From Echiichthys vipera (taxonomy: Eukaryota; Chordata; Actinopteri; Perciformes; Trachinidae), in assembly GCA_963691815.1 (NCBI GenBank), contig OY829654.1, positions 25,832,771 through 25,896,770 of the forward strand: a DNA stretch of 64,000 nucleotides. Direction: 5' to 3'. Numbering within the stretch: position 1 is the stretch's first letter; each line of letters starts with the position of its first letter. Positions 28,135 through 39,905 of the stretch are shown one piece after another. Made by a program: the position numbers and the translations under genes. Under the pieces are notes generated by a model. The model did not search any database. It saw nothing but the letters and a program-made list of their open reading frames with translations, and had not been told where the DNA came from.

Positions 28135-30179
28135 GACACAGACTCTCTCCTTAGGCACTGACCCACTGGGGGCTTTGTGGGAATTCAGGCCACACCCAGT
28201 ATAAAGGACCCATTTTTGTCTTGTTTGCCACAACAAGCAGTGCTGGAGGCCTTACCACACTACTAAATCTCCACACCAAACCCCATTCAACACACATGGT
28301 CCAACGCTCTGTGCACACTGTGTGCTCTGTTAACAGGAGGTGTAATGGATCTTCTTTGACATTTTAACAATAAAATATGGCTACATTAAAAGTAAAGCAA
28401 GAAAAGAACCTGCCCCAAGTAACAGACTGTGTACGCTCGCTTGTGTGATGCCTTTAATCACTCCAGTAGCTCAGAGCGTGTCTTTCTTCCCTTTTTCAGC
28501 ACCAATTACCATCGCTGACAGTGATGAATTTGGATTTTTGACACGTTTGCTTCCACGCAGCGATGTCGCCACGCGCTGTAAAAGTGAGGAAAGCTTGTTT
28601 GCAACAGAGCCGAGGAAATAACAACGCAACATATGGGGCTTTATGATCGAACTGTAAGCATCCAAAATACTTTCACTTTAATGGAAAGCATGCCCCATCA
28701 AGTAGGGTGTGGGAGGCAGCATCTAAAAGCCATTAACGGCCAGGCTTCCACTGAATCCTTAATGACTACATGTTGAAAATAATGCGTCCAGAACTGCATC
28801 AGTGTTTGAAATGATTGTTGATCAAATTGAAAAAAATGCCAAATGGTGCCCTTTGGCTTTTACTCTATTTCCCAAACTAAGCAGTATCTTAGAGAGACAC
28901 CTGTGTGTGATTTGAATAATTCCTCCACCTGATTCTCTACCATCCTTGGGGGTCATTTGGAAACGACTCATGAAATTTAAAGTTCTCCATTTTAATTTTC
29001 TCAAGTGTCTACTCCCATTATCACTAAAATTAAGCTATAATCCATTGTATGGCAAATTGAAGAAATTGGTTTGGGGATTTAGGACGTACCTTATTTATGA
29101 GGTGATTGTGCCCTGTGGCAAGCCACATTTCTCATTTCAAAAAAGATTATGGTTCCCTAATTGATAAGATAAACAGGCCATTATGGGGTTTCTTTGCTAA
29201 AGCTTGCAAACTGAATTAAGTTTTTTCCTCCCTGCTGTGTAACACTAATCCATCTCGCAGTTTCTTAATGTAGTGCATGTAACAAGGCAACATTGTTATC
29301 AGAGTCTTTCAATTATGACGTGTACTTGAGGCTAAATAATTATGTTTGTTCAAAGCAAATGTCTGCTCCTGCTTTTAGACTGAATGTTAAAGTGGGCCTA
29401 TTAAAGTTACATCATTTGGACCGACAATGTTGGTGTAGCTGGGGTAAATGGGTGTGTTGGAAGAGCGATAGTGGCATGGAAATCCATTAAGGGCCAGTGG
29501 GGAGAGGACGGTGGGAGCTGCTGCTGGGAAAACCATGGGGAGGAGGGTGGAAGGGGACATGTAGCAGAGGTAGATTGGCCTAATTGGCACTTGCGGCCAA
29601 CTTGTCACATACCTGCTTAATTGGCGTGCCAAGAGGTCGGGGAGAATTTAAGCGGGGGCTCAGGAGCGGGCGGCTTATGCCTGCACATGTGTGGGAATCA
29701 TGTTTGTGTGAGCAGCAGCTGGGATCAACTCAGAGTGCGTCTTCCATGAAACAGAGACACATATCGAGCATCAGCTCATCAGCATAAAGCATTAAACATT
29801 TACGCTGACCTACAAAGGCTGACGGACCCCCCCCCCCCCCAACTTCAGTCACACCAATCACCTCTTCTTTCTCTGCTTCATTTCCTTTTCTACCATCTCT
29901 CACTTCCCCTCTCCATACATACACATACACATAAGCTCGGTTTTCTTTGCTTGATAATGAGGACTCTGCAGGGGGAAACTAGAGAAATTTGTAGTTTGGA
30001 TGGAGTACGAGGCATGGTGGGCTGTGCTCTTGTTAAAATAAGAGGAGCTCTTTAGGTTTTAAACAAGTTTGCTACTTCATCTTCTTTATGGGCTCTCTAT
30101 TCAATCAACCACTTCACTTCTGATACAAAATGGGAATAGCTTTTATAACCTGTTTTTATTTTGCAAAAATAGAAAATAG

Positions 30180-31110
30180 TAGGGTTGTGCATCTCTCCCT
30201 TGTAAGAACAGATCCAGAGATACATGGGCTGTAATATGATTCAGGGAACGATGCATTTTAATATACATCGATGCGGTGCGATACAAGGCAATCTGATACG
30301 GTTATCGACATTTGTTTAATAAAGACAATCATTCTCTATAATGAATCAAAACATAATTCTGTAGCCCTTTTCAAAGATGTAAATATTCTATATGTGTCCT
30401 AGTTTGTCTCCGGTTCCAGTGAATGTGAATGACATCAGCTGATAGGAAGTAAACAAGGACCAAGACTGTTGCCTAGCAATGGAATTCCATTAAAATGGTC
30501 TATAAAATTGTCAATGCTACAAACAGATATTATTCACAAAAGACCAGGGTTCCTTTACGTTATGGTATGGGAAGAAAATGGATGACAGATGTATCATTTC
30601 AGAATAACATTGTGTTTATTACTTTTACAATAGCCAGAGGTAGACAAAAAAAGACTTAGCCGACTTTATGAAGAAACAAAGTCTAACTTATTTACCATGT
30701 CATGAAAGACATGACTTTAACTGTTGTAAGGTCCTGAGCAACGAAACAGGCTATAGATGCTGTGAATACCTTAGACCTCGGCGAGTCGTGGCTAGCTTGT
30801 GAAAAAAGCCTTTGTCTTGCTTGTTCTTGCTTGTGCTAGCTGCAACATTACTAGCATCAATCATGAGGTGAGTTTAAAGATTCGCCTTGCTACCTCCTTT
30901 TACATACCTTACACGTTGCCAGACGTCTTTCTTCCTTCTTATAGAATCAAATCTTCTTCCAAACTTTCAATTTCAGATTTGATGGTGAACTGTAAAGTGT
31001 GTAAGCCATGTTTTCTTCCTCACAAGCAACAGTGGCAAAGCTACTATAACGTTACACTCGTCAATGCGAGTCTCACGTTGACCTTTTACCTTTTACCTTT
31101 TATGAGAGTG
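30180..31110. mobile_element. Interspersed DNA element, copy A
   Basis: Shares with 39383-39905 the head TGTGCATCTCTCCCTT, a run of GATAC-type motifs (GATACATGGGCT, CAATCTGATAC), CAACATTTGTTTAAT-like sequence, and a distal part with CTTCCTTCTTATAGAATC, CAGATTTGATGGTGAACTG and CGTTGACCTTTTAC. Copy A is longer internally. The frame at 30799-31200 (133 residues) lies across the distal part and is not regarded as a gene. The GATAC-rich head resembles fish hAT-type nonautonomous elements; class is inferred. Confidence 0.7.
31081..31101. repeat. (ACCTTTT)n short tandem repeat
   Basis: Three heptamer units at the end of element copy A. Copy B has only one, so the expansion is local. Confidence 0.8.
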
Positions 31111-34100
31111 GAGTGGAGGTTCTGTGCAGAAGCAGCAAAGCATATTTTGACCGGACCACTGGTCCACATATTAGTTTTGGTCGTATCTTTAACTTCCTAG
31201 AAACCAGCACTGTCCACTTCTGGTACTAGCTGTCTCCTCTTTGCCAACAGCTAGACTTTATAGTAGTAGTGGTTTTCTTTAGTAATAGTTATTTTTGAGT
31301 CTAATTAGTTTGGGTTTCTGGGGAGAGATCCATTGTAAAATGAAGGTCTAAATGCTTAATGCAAGGCTTTTGCCTCCTAACAAGAATCAATTCTGGGAAA
31401 AATCCAGTGTTGGTATAAAGATAGTTTTCTCTTCTTCATTACTGCCTCATTTTATCTTACGAAATGGACGCATTTTTTTAATCAAAGTCTCAGTGTCTTT
31501 AAGGCATCAGCTTGAATGAATCAGCAGCTGCGCTCCAAAGTTGTCTACACCAATGTTTTGATTGATTGCGTCATGATTTAATGCAGAAAGCATTCCATGA
31601 AGATGCAGCAGCTGTAGCTTTTACTCATGCGGCTCTGTGGTTTTTAGGGAAACAAATGGGAGTGATACAGACTGTTTATCATGATTGTCTGCAGATGTCT
31701 TTTTGTGGCCAGTGCACTCTGCTGTGGAAATGGTTTGGGCAGTGAAAGAGGGAAGAAAAATACAACCAGGATAAAAAGGGGCAATGAGAGTCTCTCTTGG
31801 TCCGCCTCTCTCGTTCTCTCTCTTTCTCGGTCCATCGATGGTCTGTAATAGATGTGATGGAAATTGATTTCCAGGTGAATTATTTTGTGTGCCTCTCAGT
31901 CTCTGGGAGACAATAATCTTTCACCTTCCTCCTTCCCAGAGATGGCTGTTTCACTCTCAGGCTGTCCTTTGCAGTCAAGTCCAAGAAGGACTGCCTTAAT
32001 TGTCCATTTAAATATTCTGGACTGTTTCTGTGACTCTTTCACCTCAAGCCTTTCACGCTCAGCGTTGAGCACTACCTGTCTATTATGCAGCTGATTTGCC
32101 AATCGATAAGATGGAGAACAATGTTAAGAAAGAGCAAGCTTTGAATCACTAGAGAAAAAGAACAATTTTAAAGGGCAAGAGCGCCCAAATCATCTCTCTT
32201 TCTTTACCTCAGCAGCAGCCTGGGTCCTTCCGCCTACAAATCATTGCCTTGTTAATCCCCCTTCAAATCCTTGTGAGTAAATGTCAACGGGATTTCTGTG
32301 AGTTTTTAGAATGGAAATCGCCTGAAGAAAGTACACAATGCTCAGCCCTGTGAATGGGACTTTATCCTCAGCATCGGCCTCCTTTCCTGGGTCTTGATCA
32401 GTCCTTGGGGGTCATTTGCTTTGTTTCTTTTTTACGGAGCAAAAGCAGAAGCTAAAAGGCTCCAGTTTGCTTTATCGACAACAGAGGAAGAGCTGGTCGA
32501 TGAGTCAACATTATTGACCTGGGGATATGGGACTGAGCAAAGATAAACTCTGCTAAGGGGATGATCAAGCTTACTCTAAGTTATGTCTTGCATCATCAGC
32601 TATTTGAGCTTTGGAGCCAAATCCTGCTTTGAGCCAAGGTCAGACATCTGGGCCTTTCAGGCGGTTATATTGGAGTTACATAGCTCACTATTTTATTTTA
32701 TGTCAACATATTTAGTAAAACATGATACATAGAGCTTTGTATTATTTGAAGCTTTCAAACAAGTTCCTTCTTTGAACTAATGACTAATACAAGAACATAT
32801 ATTATCATACACCTAGTGCCTAGACAGTCCTGCTCCGTGGATCCGTGTCACCTTAGCTAGCACCACTGTAGGTAAGCAGTTTGTGCTCATGGTTCCTTGT
32901 GCTTTCTTGGCACCTAAGCCGTGGATCATTGTTAATGCACAGTTGTGGAAAAAAAGGGAAAAGTAATATTAGAAAAAAGGCCAACACAACACCAGGCAAC
33001 TATGTATTTGATTAGATAACTTGACTTGGCTCTGTTTCTCATGATAGGACTTTAGTTTGAGTTGAATTAGCTGCATGATAATTGTAATTAGAAGAAAAAC
33101 AAACAAAGGTTATTATCACTACCATTTTGGGTCTTAGACACAAGTTCCATTACTGCTGCCAAACAGGGAAGGTGGCAGGGAATGAATACCTTCATTCAAC
33201 GTTGATATGTCTGTTAATCCATTAATAATTTGCGTACAAATTGTCAGAAAATAGTAAAGAATGCCCATTAAAATGATCCAGAACTGCTGTAAAGCTCAAC
33301 ATGAAGATTTTGAAGAGAGGAACTACTTTGCATGCAATGCGTGCATTCAGACTCTTCACACTTCCATTTGTATGTTAGCGTATCACCTCAGGATGTATAT
33401 TGGCTGGTGATGTGGAACTCTGAGCCAGAGCTCATCCAGCTGTGTCTTACTTCCTGGGCCTCTTCCAGAGGTTGGATCCGGCAGATCAAGCAGGCAGGCA
33501 GGCAGTCTTACCCCAGCAAGAAGAGCTCCCCTGGGGGCTATCGCAGCAGAAATCCCTTCCTCCAAATCTCAACCACAGAGAAGCAGAGGAGCCTGACACC
33601 AACTCTAAGACCTGCCAGCGCAGAGTGCACCATACGACTATGTAGACACACACATGTACACATCAACCTACACACACCGCTCTCCTCCGCAGACAGCAGG
33701 GTCTTGAGGGTTACGCTGCTCAATTTCTCTCGCTCTTTTCCCTCTCTGGTTCTTCCTCTATCTTGGCAGGAGCTGCTCACACCCCTCCCACCAGCCATTA
33801 CCCTCTCCCTGCCTCTCCTGTACGCTCACCCTTTCAACTCCTCACTGTCATTCCAGCTCCCCTGTGTTTTCTTCTTCTTCTTCTCTCTCTCTCTGTTCAT
33901 TCCCCTCTTTCAAGCTCTTAACATCTAATCTTTTTTTTGTCTTATTACACCTTTTAGTATCTCTCTCTCTCTCTCTCTCGCCTCTTACACCTCTCCCCCC
34001 CTTCAAAACGCAAACTTCTTCTCCCCTTGTTAAGGCAGTCGGTATATTCCACCAATCTGTCCTCGTCTAAACCCTTCCCAATCTCTCCCTCTTTCCATCT

Positions 34101-34209
34101 ACCACTGATCTTTCAACTCTGCACTAATTTGCCTCCTCCTCTGAGCTTGGCCCTGGCTTCAGCTCCTTCTCCCATGAGATGTGATTGCCTGCAGAGTGTG
34201 AGGGTGAGA

Positions 34210-34210
<1 letters not shown>
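31111..34210. other. Non-coding stretch
   Basis: No gene supported. The longest frame of the window (198 residues, 33332-33928) lies here; its second half is Leu/Ser/Phe-rich from pyrimidine tracts and no domain is visible, so it is rejected. A CT run lies at 33959-33979. Confidence 0.5.

Positions 34211-34241
<31 letters not shown>
34211..34241. repeat. (GT)n array
   Basis: About 15 GT units, a satellite of the larger array 90 bases downstream. Confidence 0.93.
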
Positions 34242-34243
<2 letters not shown>

Positions 34244-34333
34244 AGAAGTTTGATTGCGTTTGTGTCTTACTGTGATAGAACGTGTGTGTGTTTGAGAGAA
34301 AAATGTGAATTCATTCAGTGAGAGTTCAATTGT

Positions 34334-34499
<166 letters not shown>

Positions 34500-35278
34500 C
34501 TGCGTCTTCAACTCTCATTTTCCCTTGTTATGAAGCACATTGCATTAACAGGACGTGGGTGCCATGGGATCTTGATAGAAAGCGGCCACAGGTTTAAATC
34601 CACACACACACACAAGTGCACAGCAAGCACGCATACACACGGCACACACGCATACGCCCTGCCCCACCGTCTCCCTCAGGGTATCTCACCAGCTAGCAAA
34701 TCATTTATCACGCAGTAATGGCTCTGATGATCTCTCTCCCGCTCCCCATCTCTCCACTTAAGGGGTTTGCCCTAGATTCTTCATCACAGGAATCTACAGC
34801 CCCACAGCACACACACAGTGATCCAAAAGTGTGTGCACATGTTGAAGACATCTTAAATCTGCTAAAGGCGTGATACAATATATATACACCTGTCTGACGG
34901 AAAAACAGAAAGCCGGGGTGCGACGCTGAAGTCTGGTTTCATAATATTAGCCTAAATTAAAGTGCACTTTTCATGTTTGGAGACGTGTGCAAAGGGAAAG
35001 ATCAACTCTTGTGCTCAAATGATTAGTGAGAAATGGTAATTGACAACCATTTTGATAATCGATTAATTAGTTAAGCATGAAGTACATTTTTCAAGTGGAA
35101 ATAGTAGTCCAATCTCAGCTCAAGGACCGCTTACAGTCTTTTTCAAAAATCTTTCAACCGCATCTCACAGTCTGAATACCGAGACGTGAGATCATCAGCT
35201 AATTAAAGAGTTAGAACTGTTAAATCATTAAAGTCATTAATCAAACGAGCATGCTGCAGACATGCTGGTTTCATCTTA

Positions 35279-36111
35279 CAGGAATAGCTTGGCTTGGTTT
35301 TGGGAAATACAGATACTTTGAAAGGGTACAAGATCTGTAAAAGGGGAACAAAATCCACCTACCAGCACCTCTATAGTTTACTAAAGAACACATTTGTTTT
35401 GATGGGGGGTTATGTGTAGATCCATTTCTTGGTTGAGTGCAGCGACTTAACAGTCACACTGCTTTTATCGGGTTAAAATCTCTGTCAATCCACTGTGCTG
35501 TCAGGCTAAGCATACTCACAGGGCTAGCAAGCTAACTCCATATATATTCAGTAACGTTAGCTCATTAATGTGTGTGACCATGACGTTGTAGAGTTCAGGG
35601 GTAGTATACAAAGGGTATAGTGTAGGCTTCAAAAACCCAAAGTACTCTGCAACATCGAAAGGCTGCTCATTTAATGTTATGAACTCTATTACCTTGTAAG
35701 TGAGCTTTGGCAATTTTTTTAGCTCTGGCATTGTGTGTGGGGAATTTTCTCCCTTTCTCAAATGCTGTGGTTATCAAGAACTGAGTCTTCTGGTTCCGGT
35801 TAATGTCTGATCCTTCTCGAACACCATGTAATACTCCAAGTGTAATACGTCATGCCAGCGTCTTCTCAGCAGTTGCAGTAGCAGCATATCTGCCACTACC
35901 ATCTGTGAATTATGACATTTTTTAATTTCGCGGTAGTCAGATGGCAGTCAACGAGGCAAATATCGTCCAATACCGATGTTCTGCAAATAAATCGGTGCAT
36001 TCCTACTTTATATTTACATTAGGGACATGGCAGTATTATTGCTCCTCTTATCTAACTCCTGAAAGAGAGCAAATAATACATTTCCCAAAATGTTGAACTA
36101 TTCCTTTGCTT
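35279..36111. mobile_element. Inverted-repeat fish element interrupted by a second insertion
   Basis: The left end (GGAATAGCTTGGCTTGGTTTTGGGAAATAC, 35281-35310) is mirrored at the right end (TTTCCCAAAATGTTGAACTATTCC, 36081-36104). The consensus I know is GGAATAGTTTGACATTTTGGGAAATAC. Internal landmarks CCTACCAGCACCTCTA (35358-35373) and GGGGGGTTATGTG (35403-35415) belong to the same family. The middle carries unrelated hAT-like sequence, so the element is nested. Confidence 0.68.
35800..36005 (-). mobile_element. hAT-like nonautonomous element end, inserted in the outer element
   Basis: Read on the minus strand it begins TAGGAATGCACCGATTTATT and continues ACATCGGTATTGGACGATA and TTTGCCTCGTTGACTGCC. 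The GGATGCACCGAT start is characteristic of a widespread group of fish hAT-derived elements. The other end was not located with confidence, so the start given is approximate. Confidence 0.55.
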
Positions 36112-39100
36112 ATTTCCTGATTTTATGTAACTGCAAATGAATATCTCTGGGTTTGGGACTGTTAGTCAGACAAAACAAACATTTTCAAGACCCCAAATCA
36201 ATCAAAAAAGAATCAATCAATAGATTAATAGATAATGAACTTACTTGTCATGTGCAGTTTTTACACACACATTACATACATGAATGTTTTGCTGTTCTTT
36301 TTCATTCTACCTGTTTTTTTCATTTAGCACTATTAATACTTGGTATTTAGTAAATCAGATGCACAGGTGTTTTAGTGGTGCTTTTGAGTTGTGTGGTAAG
36401 AATAGAAGTAATTTGTGGTTATTATTAGTATTCAATTCCCAAGGCTCGACTAACAAGAAAAGAATGTCATGAAAACAGACAATCCAAGGAAAAAGGACAT
36501 CGCTGTTCATCGCTGTCAATGCAGTAATGACAAAAGGGAAAGAAGACAAGACCGAAAAAGGAATTCAAGGATTACAACTGGAGTGAAATCCTGTCTTGCA
36601 AACAGCAGTGAGCAAGTGCTCCGTCTTAAGGAAAGCAGGACTCACTGTGTTAGATCCTTATTTCCTCTCTTATCCCTCTGGTCCTCCTTGGTACAAAGCT
36701 TCACAGAGCGGCCTGATCGGTAAACATGAAGTGCTGCGAACAGGTTCTTAATCCTCAAAATTCAAAAACAGTTTCATCTCTCTGACATTTTTGGGCTACC
36801 ACTGTGTAATAATTGCATAGCTGCTTAAAAAACTCATGAATATGGATGCATTGGTAAATCTCAATTCATAGCATAAAGTTCTGCAGCCTATAAGCCTAAA
36901 ATGTTCTCTTTCAGGTCTTCAGACTGTTCTGACTTGCTGTGTTGTATTTCTCAAAATGAACCAGTCCAGAAAAGCAGAGAAACTCCTCCCTTATACTGCA
37001 GGTTTCTTTATTTTCACTTTCAAAATTGAGCCTGCATTTAATTCTAACAGGATATGAAGAAATGTAAAATGTAACTTCATAAAACCTGCTCTGATATAGT
37101 GGGCCAGTAACGCCTGTAAATGAAAGCGCTGTGGCTATGTGGTGCTCCACTATTAGGAATGATGGCATAGATCCATGGCACCCAATCAGGCGAGCTATTG
37201 AGCGCTTGGTTCATTTGTTGCTGTCGAGAGAGGCGAGACATACGATCTGGCCACGGGTCCCCGGGGAGACACCGGGCCCTGCAAGGACTCTTAAGGGTCA
37301 GATGGCAAAGATCTGGATTTGATCAAGAGGTGGGGGTGTGCGAGGGAGGAAGGGGTGGGTGGGAGGCGGGATTGTAGGTGGAAATCTGAGAGTGGGACTG
37401 GGACCGAATGTGGAGCAACAGAGAATGAGAAAGAAAGACAAGATTGGAAAAAAAGGACTCACTATTTTCCTCTTCTTTGGATGCAGGTGGTATCATGTCC
37501 TGGCCTGTGCTATGCCAGTGTAGAAATTGCCAGTGTGTTATCATTCAGGGAATGTAGTGGCATGCGGAGAAATGAAAGGGAGAGGTAAAACTGACAGACT
37601 GCAAATGGCTTGCAGGTGTTGGAATGGAAATGAAATGATTGGCAGATGAGGTGTTTCTGCTCGTCTTATAGAAATACAGTGACAGAAGTGACCCAAATTG
37701 TCTAATGCACTGCTGCAAATTGCTGCGAGTGAAGCCTCGCCTTGTTTCTCTCCTTCTTCCTCATGTTTTTTTTGTCACTGTATCCGAGTCTCTTTTCTTT
37801 CTCTCCCTATTTCCCTGTCAATCTTTCCCCCCTCTTTCATCGTTCCCTTCCTTCCCCTCAGCATTGGAATGGTTTTCAAAATGAAATCTCACAAATCACC
37901 GTTTTTCACACCGCGGCATGTTGTTTTTTGCATACCGGGTGTTACCGTAGCAACCAGGCAATAATTCATCCCCCTGCTGTCTCGTACAGATCGTGTAACA
38001 TGAATTTGGCATTACATGTGAGACTTGGGGTATCATTTTTGCTCTCTGTACCTGTGTTGGTAATCCTGTGCAACTGTGTGTGACTTTATGTCGTGCTGCA
38101 AAGGGATTTGTAGTCTGTTTTCTGATGGTGAGGAGTCTGAAATGGAGGGTGCTGGGTGCACATGGTAGGTGGCTGATTGATGATACTATACTATACATAT
38201 GTTGATTCTGCAGAGATGCGAATCCTGCCTGAAACTGGTCCGGGATCTGATCAACCACATGTTTTGTGGATAAAAACAATTTTCTGAAGCTGCAAAACTG
38301 CTCCACATTACTCTTCTCAAGGATGAGAGCCGCTTTGCTTTGACCCTGTGTCCAGACCTTGTTGTTTACCTCGCAGATTAATATGCGCCTCAGGATGCCG
38401 CCGGCTTCTAAATGTCTCTTTAGGTCCGTCTGCATGATTTTCGCTGCCGTTGTTCCTCTTCATTTACCTCGTTTATCAGTTTGTTACCCAGATGAATAAT
38501 GGATGAGGTTGCTTGTTGCCTCGGCGACACGCCAAGCTCATCATTGTCATGCGTTTGCTCGCAAAAAATAGGTCCGCTGTCCTTCCCCACCTCCCCCTTA
38601 CTCCATCCCTGCCACTTCTGGATGACAGAGGAGTTGACACATCAGCACACTCCGCTCCCACTGTGATTGAGTCTTGTTTGATAAAGATGAAGAGGGACGG
38701 CCATGAGAGAAGGACATGTAGAAAATCCATACACACATACAGTACATACAGGTCTTGTATGTTGTGTATGCCCTCTTCTATTGATTTACTCTAGATTTTT
38801 GTAATGCCCCCCCTGTCCTATATGAATGGATTTTTATTACTTAATAAGTCTGAGCTGGTTTTCTACTACAAGGTCCATCCATCAATCGATCGATCAGTCC
38901 ATCCATCCATTTATGAACATGGCATAGAAAGGTTCAGAGATTCAAACCATGGATCTTCTTAATGTGAGGATCCACATCCTTTGATTACAGTACAAATGAT
39001 AAAGCACACCTATCTTCAGTCCCTCTGTCCAAAACCTAGACCCCAGACCCCTAGACCAACGAAAGATAGATGTTTGACAACAACTTCAATTCATGTAATG

Positions 39101-39235
39101 TTTTTCCAAATGGCTTTGCTCTTTGAGGATGCACTGTACCTCCACCTTTGTTGACACTAGTTAAAAGATACAATTGTGACCAATCAGCAGGGAGGATTGA
39201 GGTTTTTCTGCGGTGACCCAGCATCGTAAGGAATG
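36112..39235. other. Non-coding stretch
   Basis: No exon supported. The minus-strand frame 37896-38435 (179 residues) has no domain and no flanking gene structure. Positions 37120-37320 and 38380-38580 are of higher complexity (for example GATTAATATGCGCCTCAGG) and could be conserved non-coding DNA. Confidence 0.48.
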
Positions 39236-39370
39236 ATTCTTTATTGATCCCTGTGGAGAAATTCTCTTTTCTTCTTAAAGATGGAGGTCAGAGGTCATGC
39301 TTAGCCACGCAGGGTGTTTGTCAGTGCAGGAGTTTGAGCCGGGTTTCCAGCTAATCAGCTGTCTTGGAGA
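39236..39370 (-). mobile_element. Relic of a retroelement tail in reverse orientation
   Basis: TTCTTTATTGATCCCTGTGGAGAAATTCTC is the reverse complement of the GAATTTCC-CCACGGGATCAATAAAG type of tail seen on fish SINEs such as that at 16697. The following GAGTTTGAGCCGGGTTTCC also recurs in dispersed fish sequences. Fragmentary. Confidence 0.45.
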
Positions 39371-39382
39371 GTGCGTGTGGGA

Positions 39383-39905
39383 TGTGCATCTCTCCCTTAT
39401 AGGTCGATCCGATACGTATCTAGATACATGGGCTACGATACAATTCATGGAACGATACATTTTAATATGTAACAATCCGATGTGATACGATGCAATCTGA
39501 TACATTTCTCAACATTTGTTTAATGACTACAAATAAGCTAATGCTATAAAAGCGTCACTGCTGCTTACCTTGCCGAGTTGTAGCTAAATTGTGGACTGTG
39601 TCGCTTTCCCCATGTAGAGGTAAGTTTTAAGATTCGTCCTCATTTCTGCCCTACAGATCTTTTCAAATGACCAGACTGTGTTGAGGTTTCCTTCCTTCTT
39701 ATAGAATCCAAACGTCTTCCAAACTTTAGACGTCAGATTTGATGGTGAACTGTAAACTGTGTCGGCCTTGTTGTTCTTCCTCACAAGCAACCATAGCAAT
39801 GCTACTTTAATGTTATACTCTCGTCAATGCAAGTCTCGCGTTGACCTTTTACTTTGAGAGTGGAGCGGAGACGATTTGCAGAAGCAGCTAAGCTTAGTCA
39901 ACCGG
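39383..39905. mobile_element. Interspersed DNA element, copy B (internally deleted)
   Basis: Same orientation as copy A at 30180. It keeps the GTGCATCTCTCCCTTAT head and the GTTTTAAGATTCGTCC / CAGATTTGATGGTGAACTG / TCGCGTTGACCTTTTAC distal part but lacks roughly 400 bases of the interior found in copy A. Confidence 0.7.

Larger units (their letters stand above)
24880..30179. other. Non-coding stretch
   Basis: No exon recognised. Contains the TG array at 26084, the G-run at 27333, the CCAT array at 28111 and a poly-C run at 29827-29840. Positions 28640-29290 and 29560-29640 are rich in AATT/TAAT cores (GGCCTAATTGGCACTTGCGG) and may be regulatory. The frames at 25836-26304 come from the microsatellite. 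Confidence 0.5.

Noticed and set aside
30799..31200. 133-residue frame
   Set aside because: Lies within the dispersed element that recurs at 39383-39905, where the frame is not preserved.
33332..33928. 198-residue open frame, the longest on the + strand
   Set aside because: It needs no ATG-anchored domain, its second half is pyrimidine-tract translation, and a competing frame overlaps it. No splice context or recognisable family.
37896..38435. 179-residue minus-strand frame
   Set aside because: Ordinary composition but no domain, no signal and no neighbouring exon; at this window size one such frame is expected by chance.
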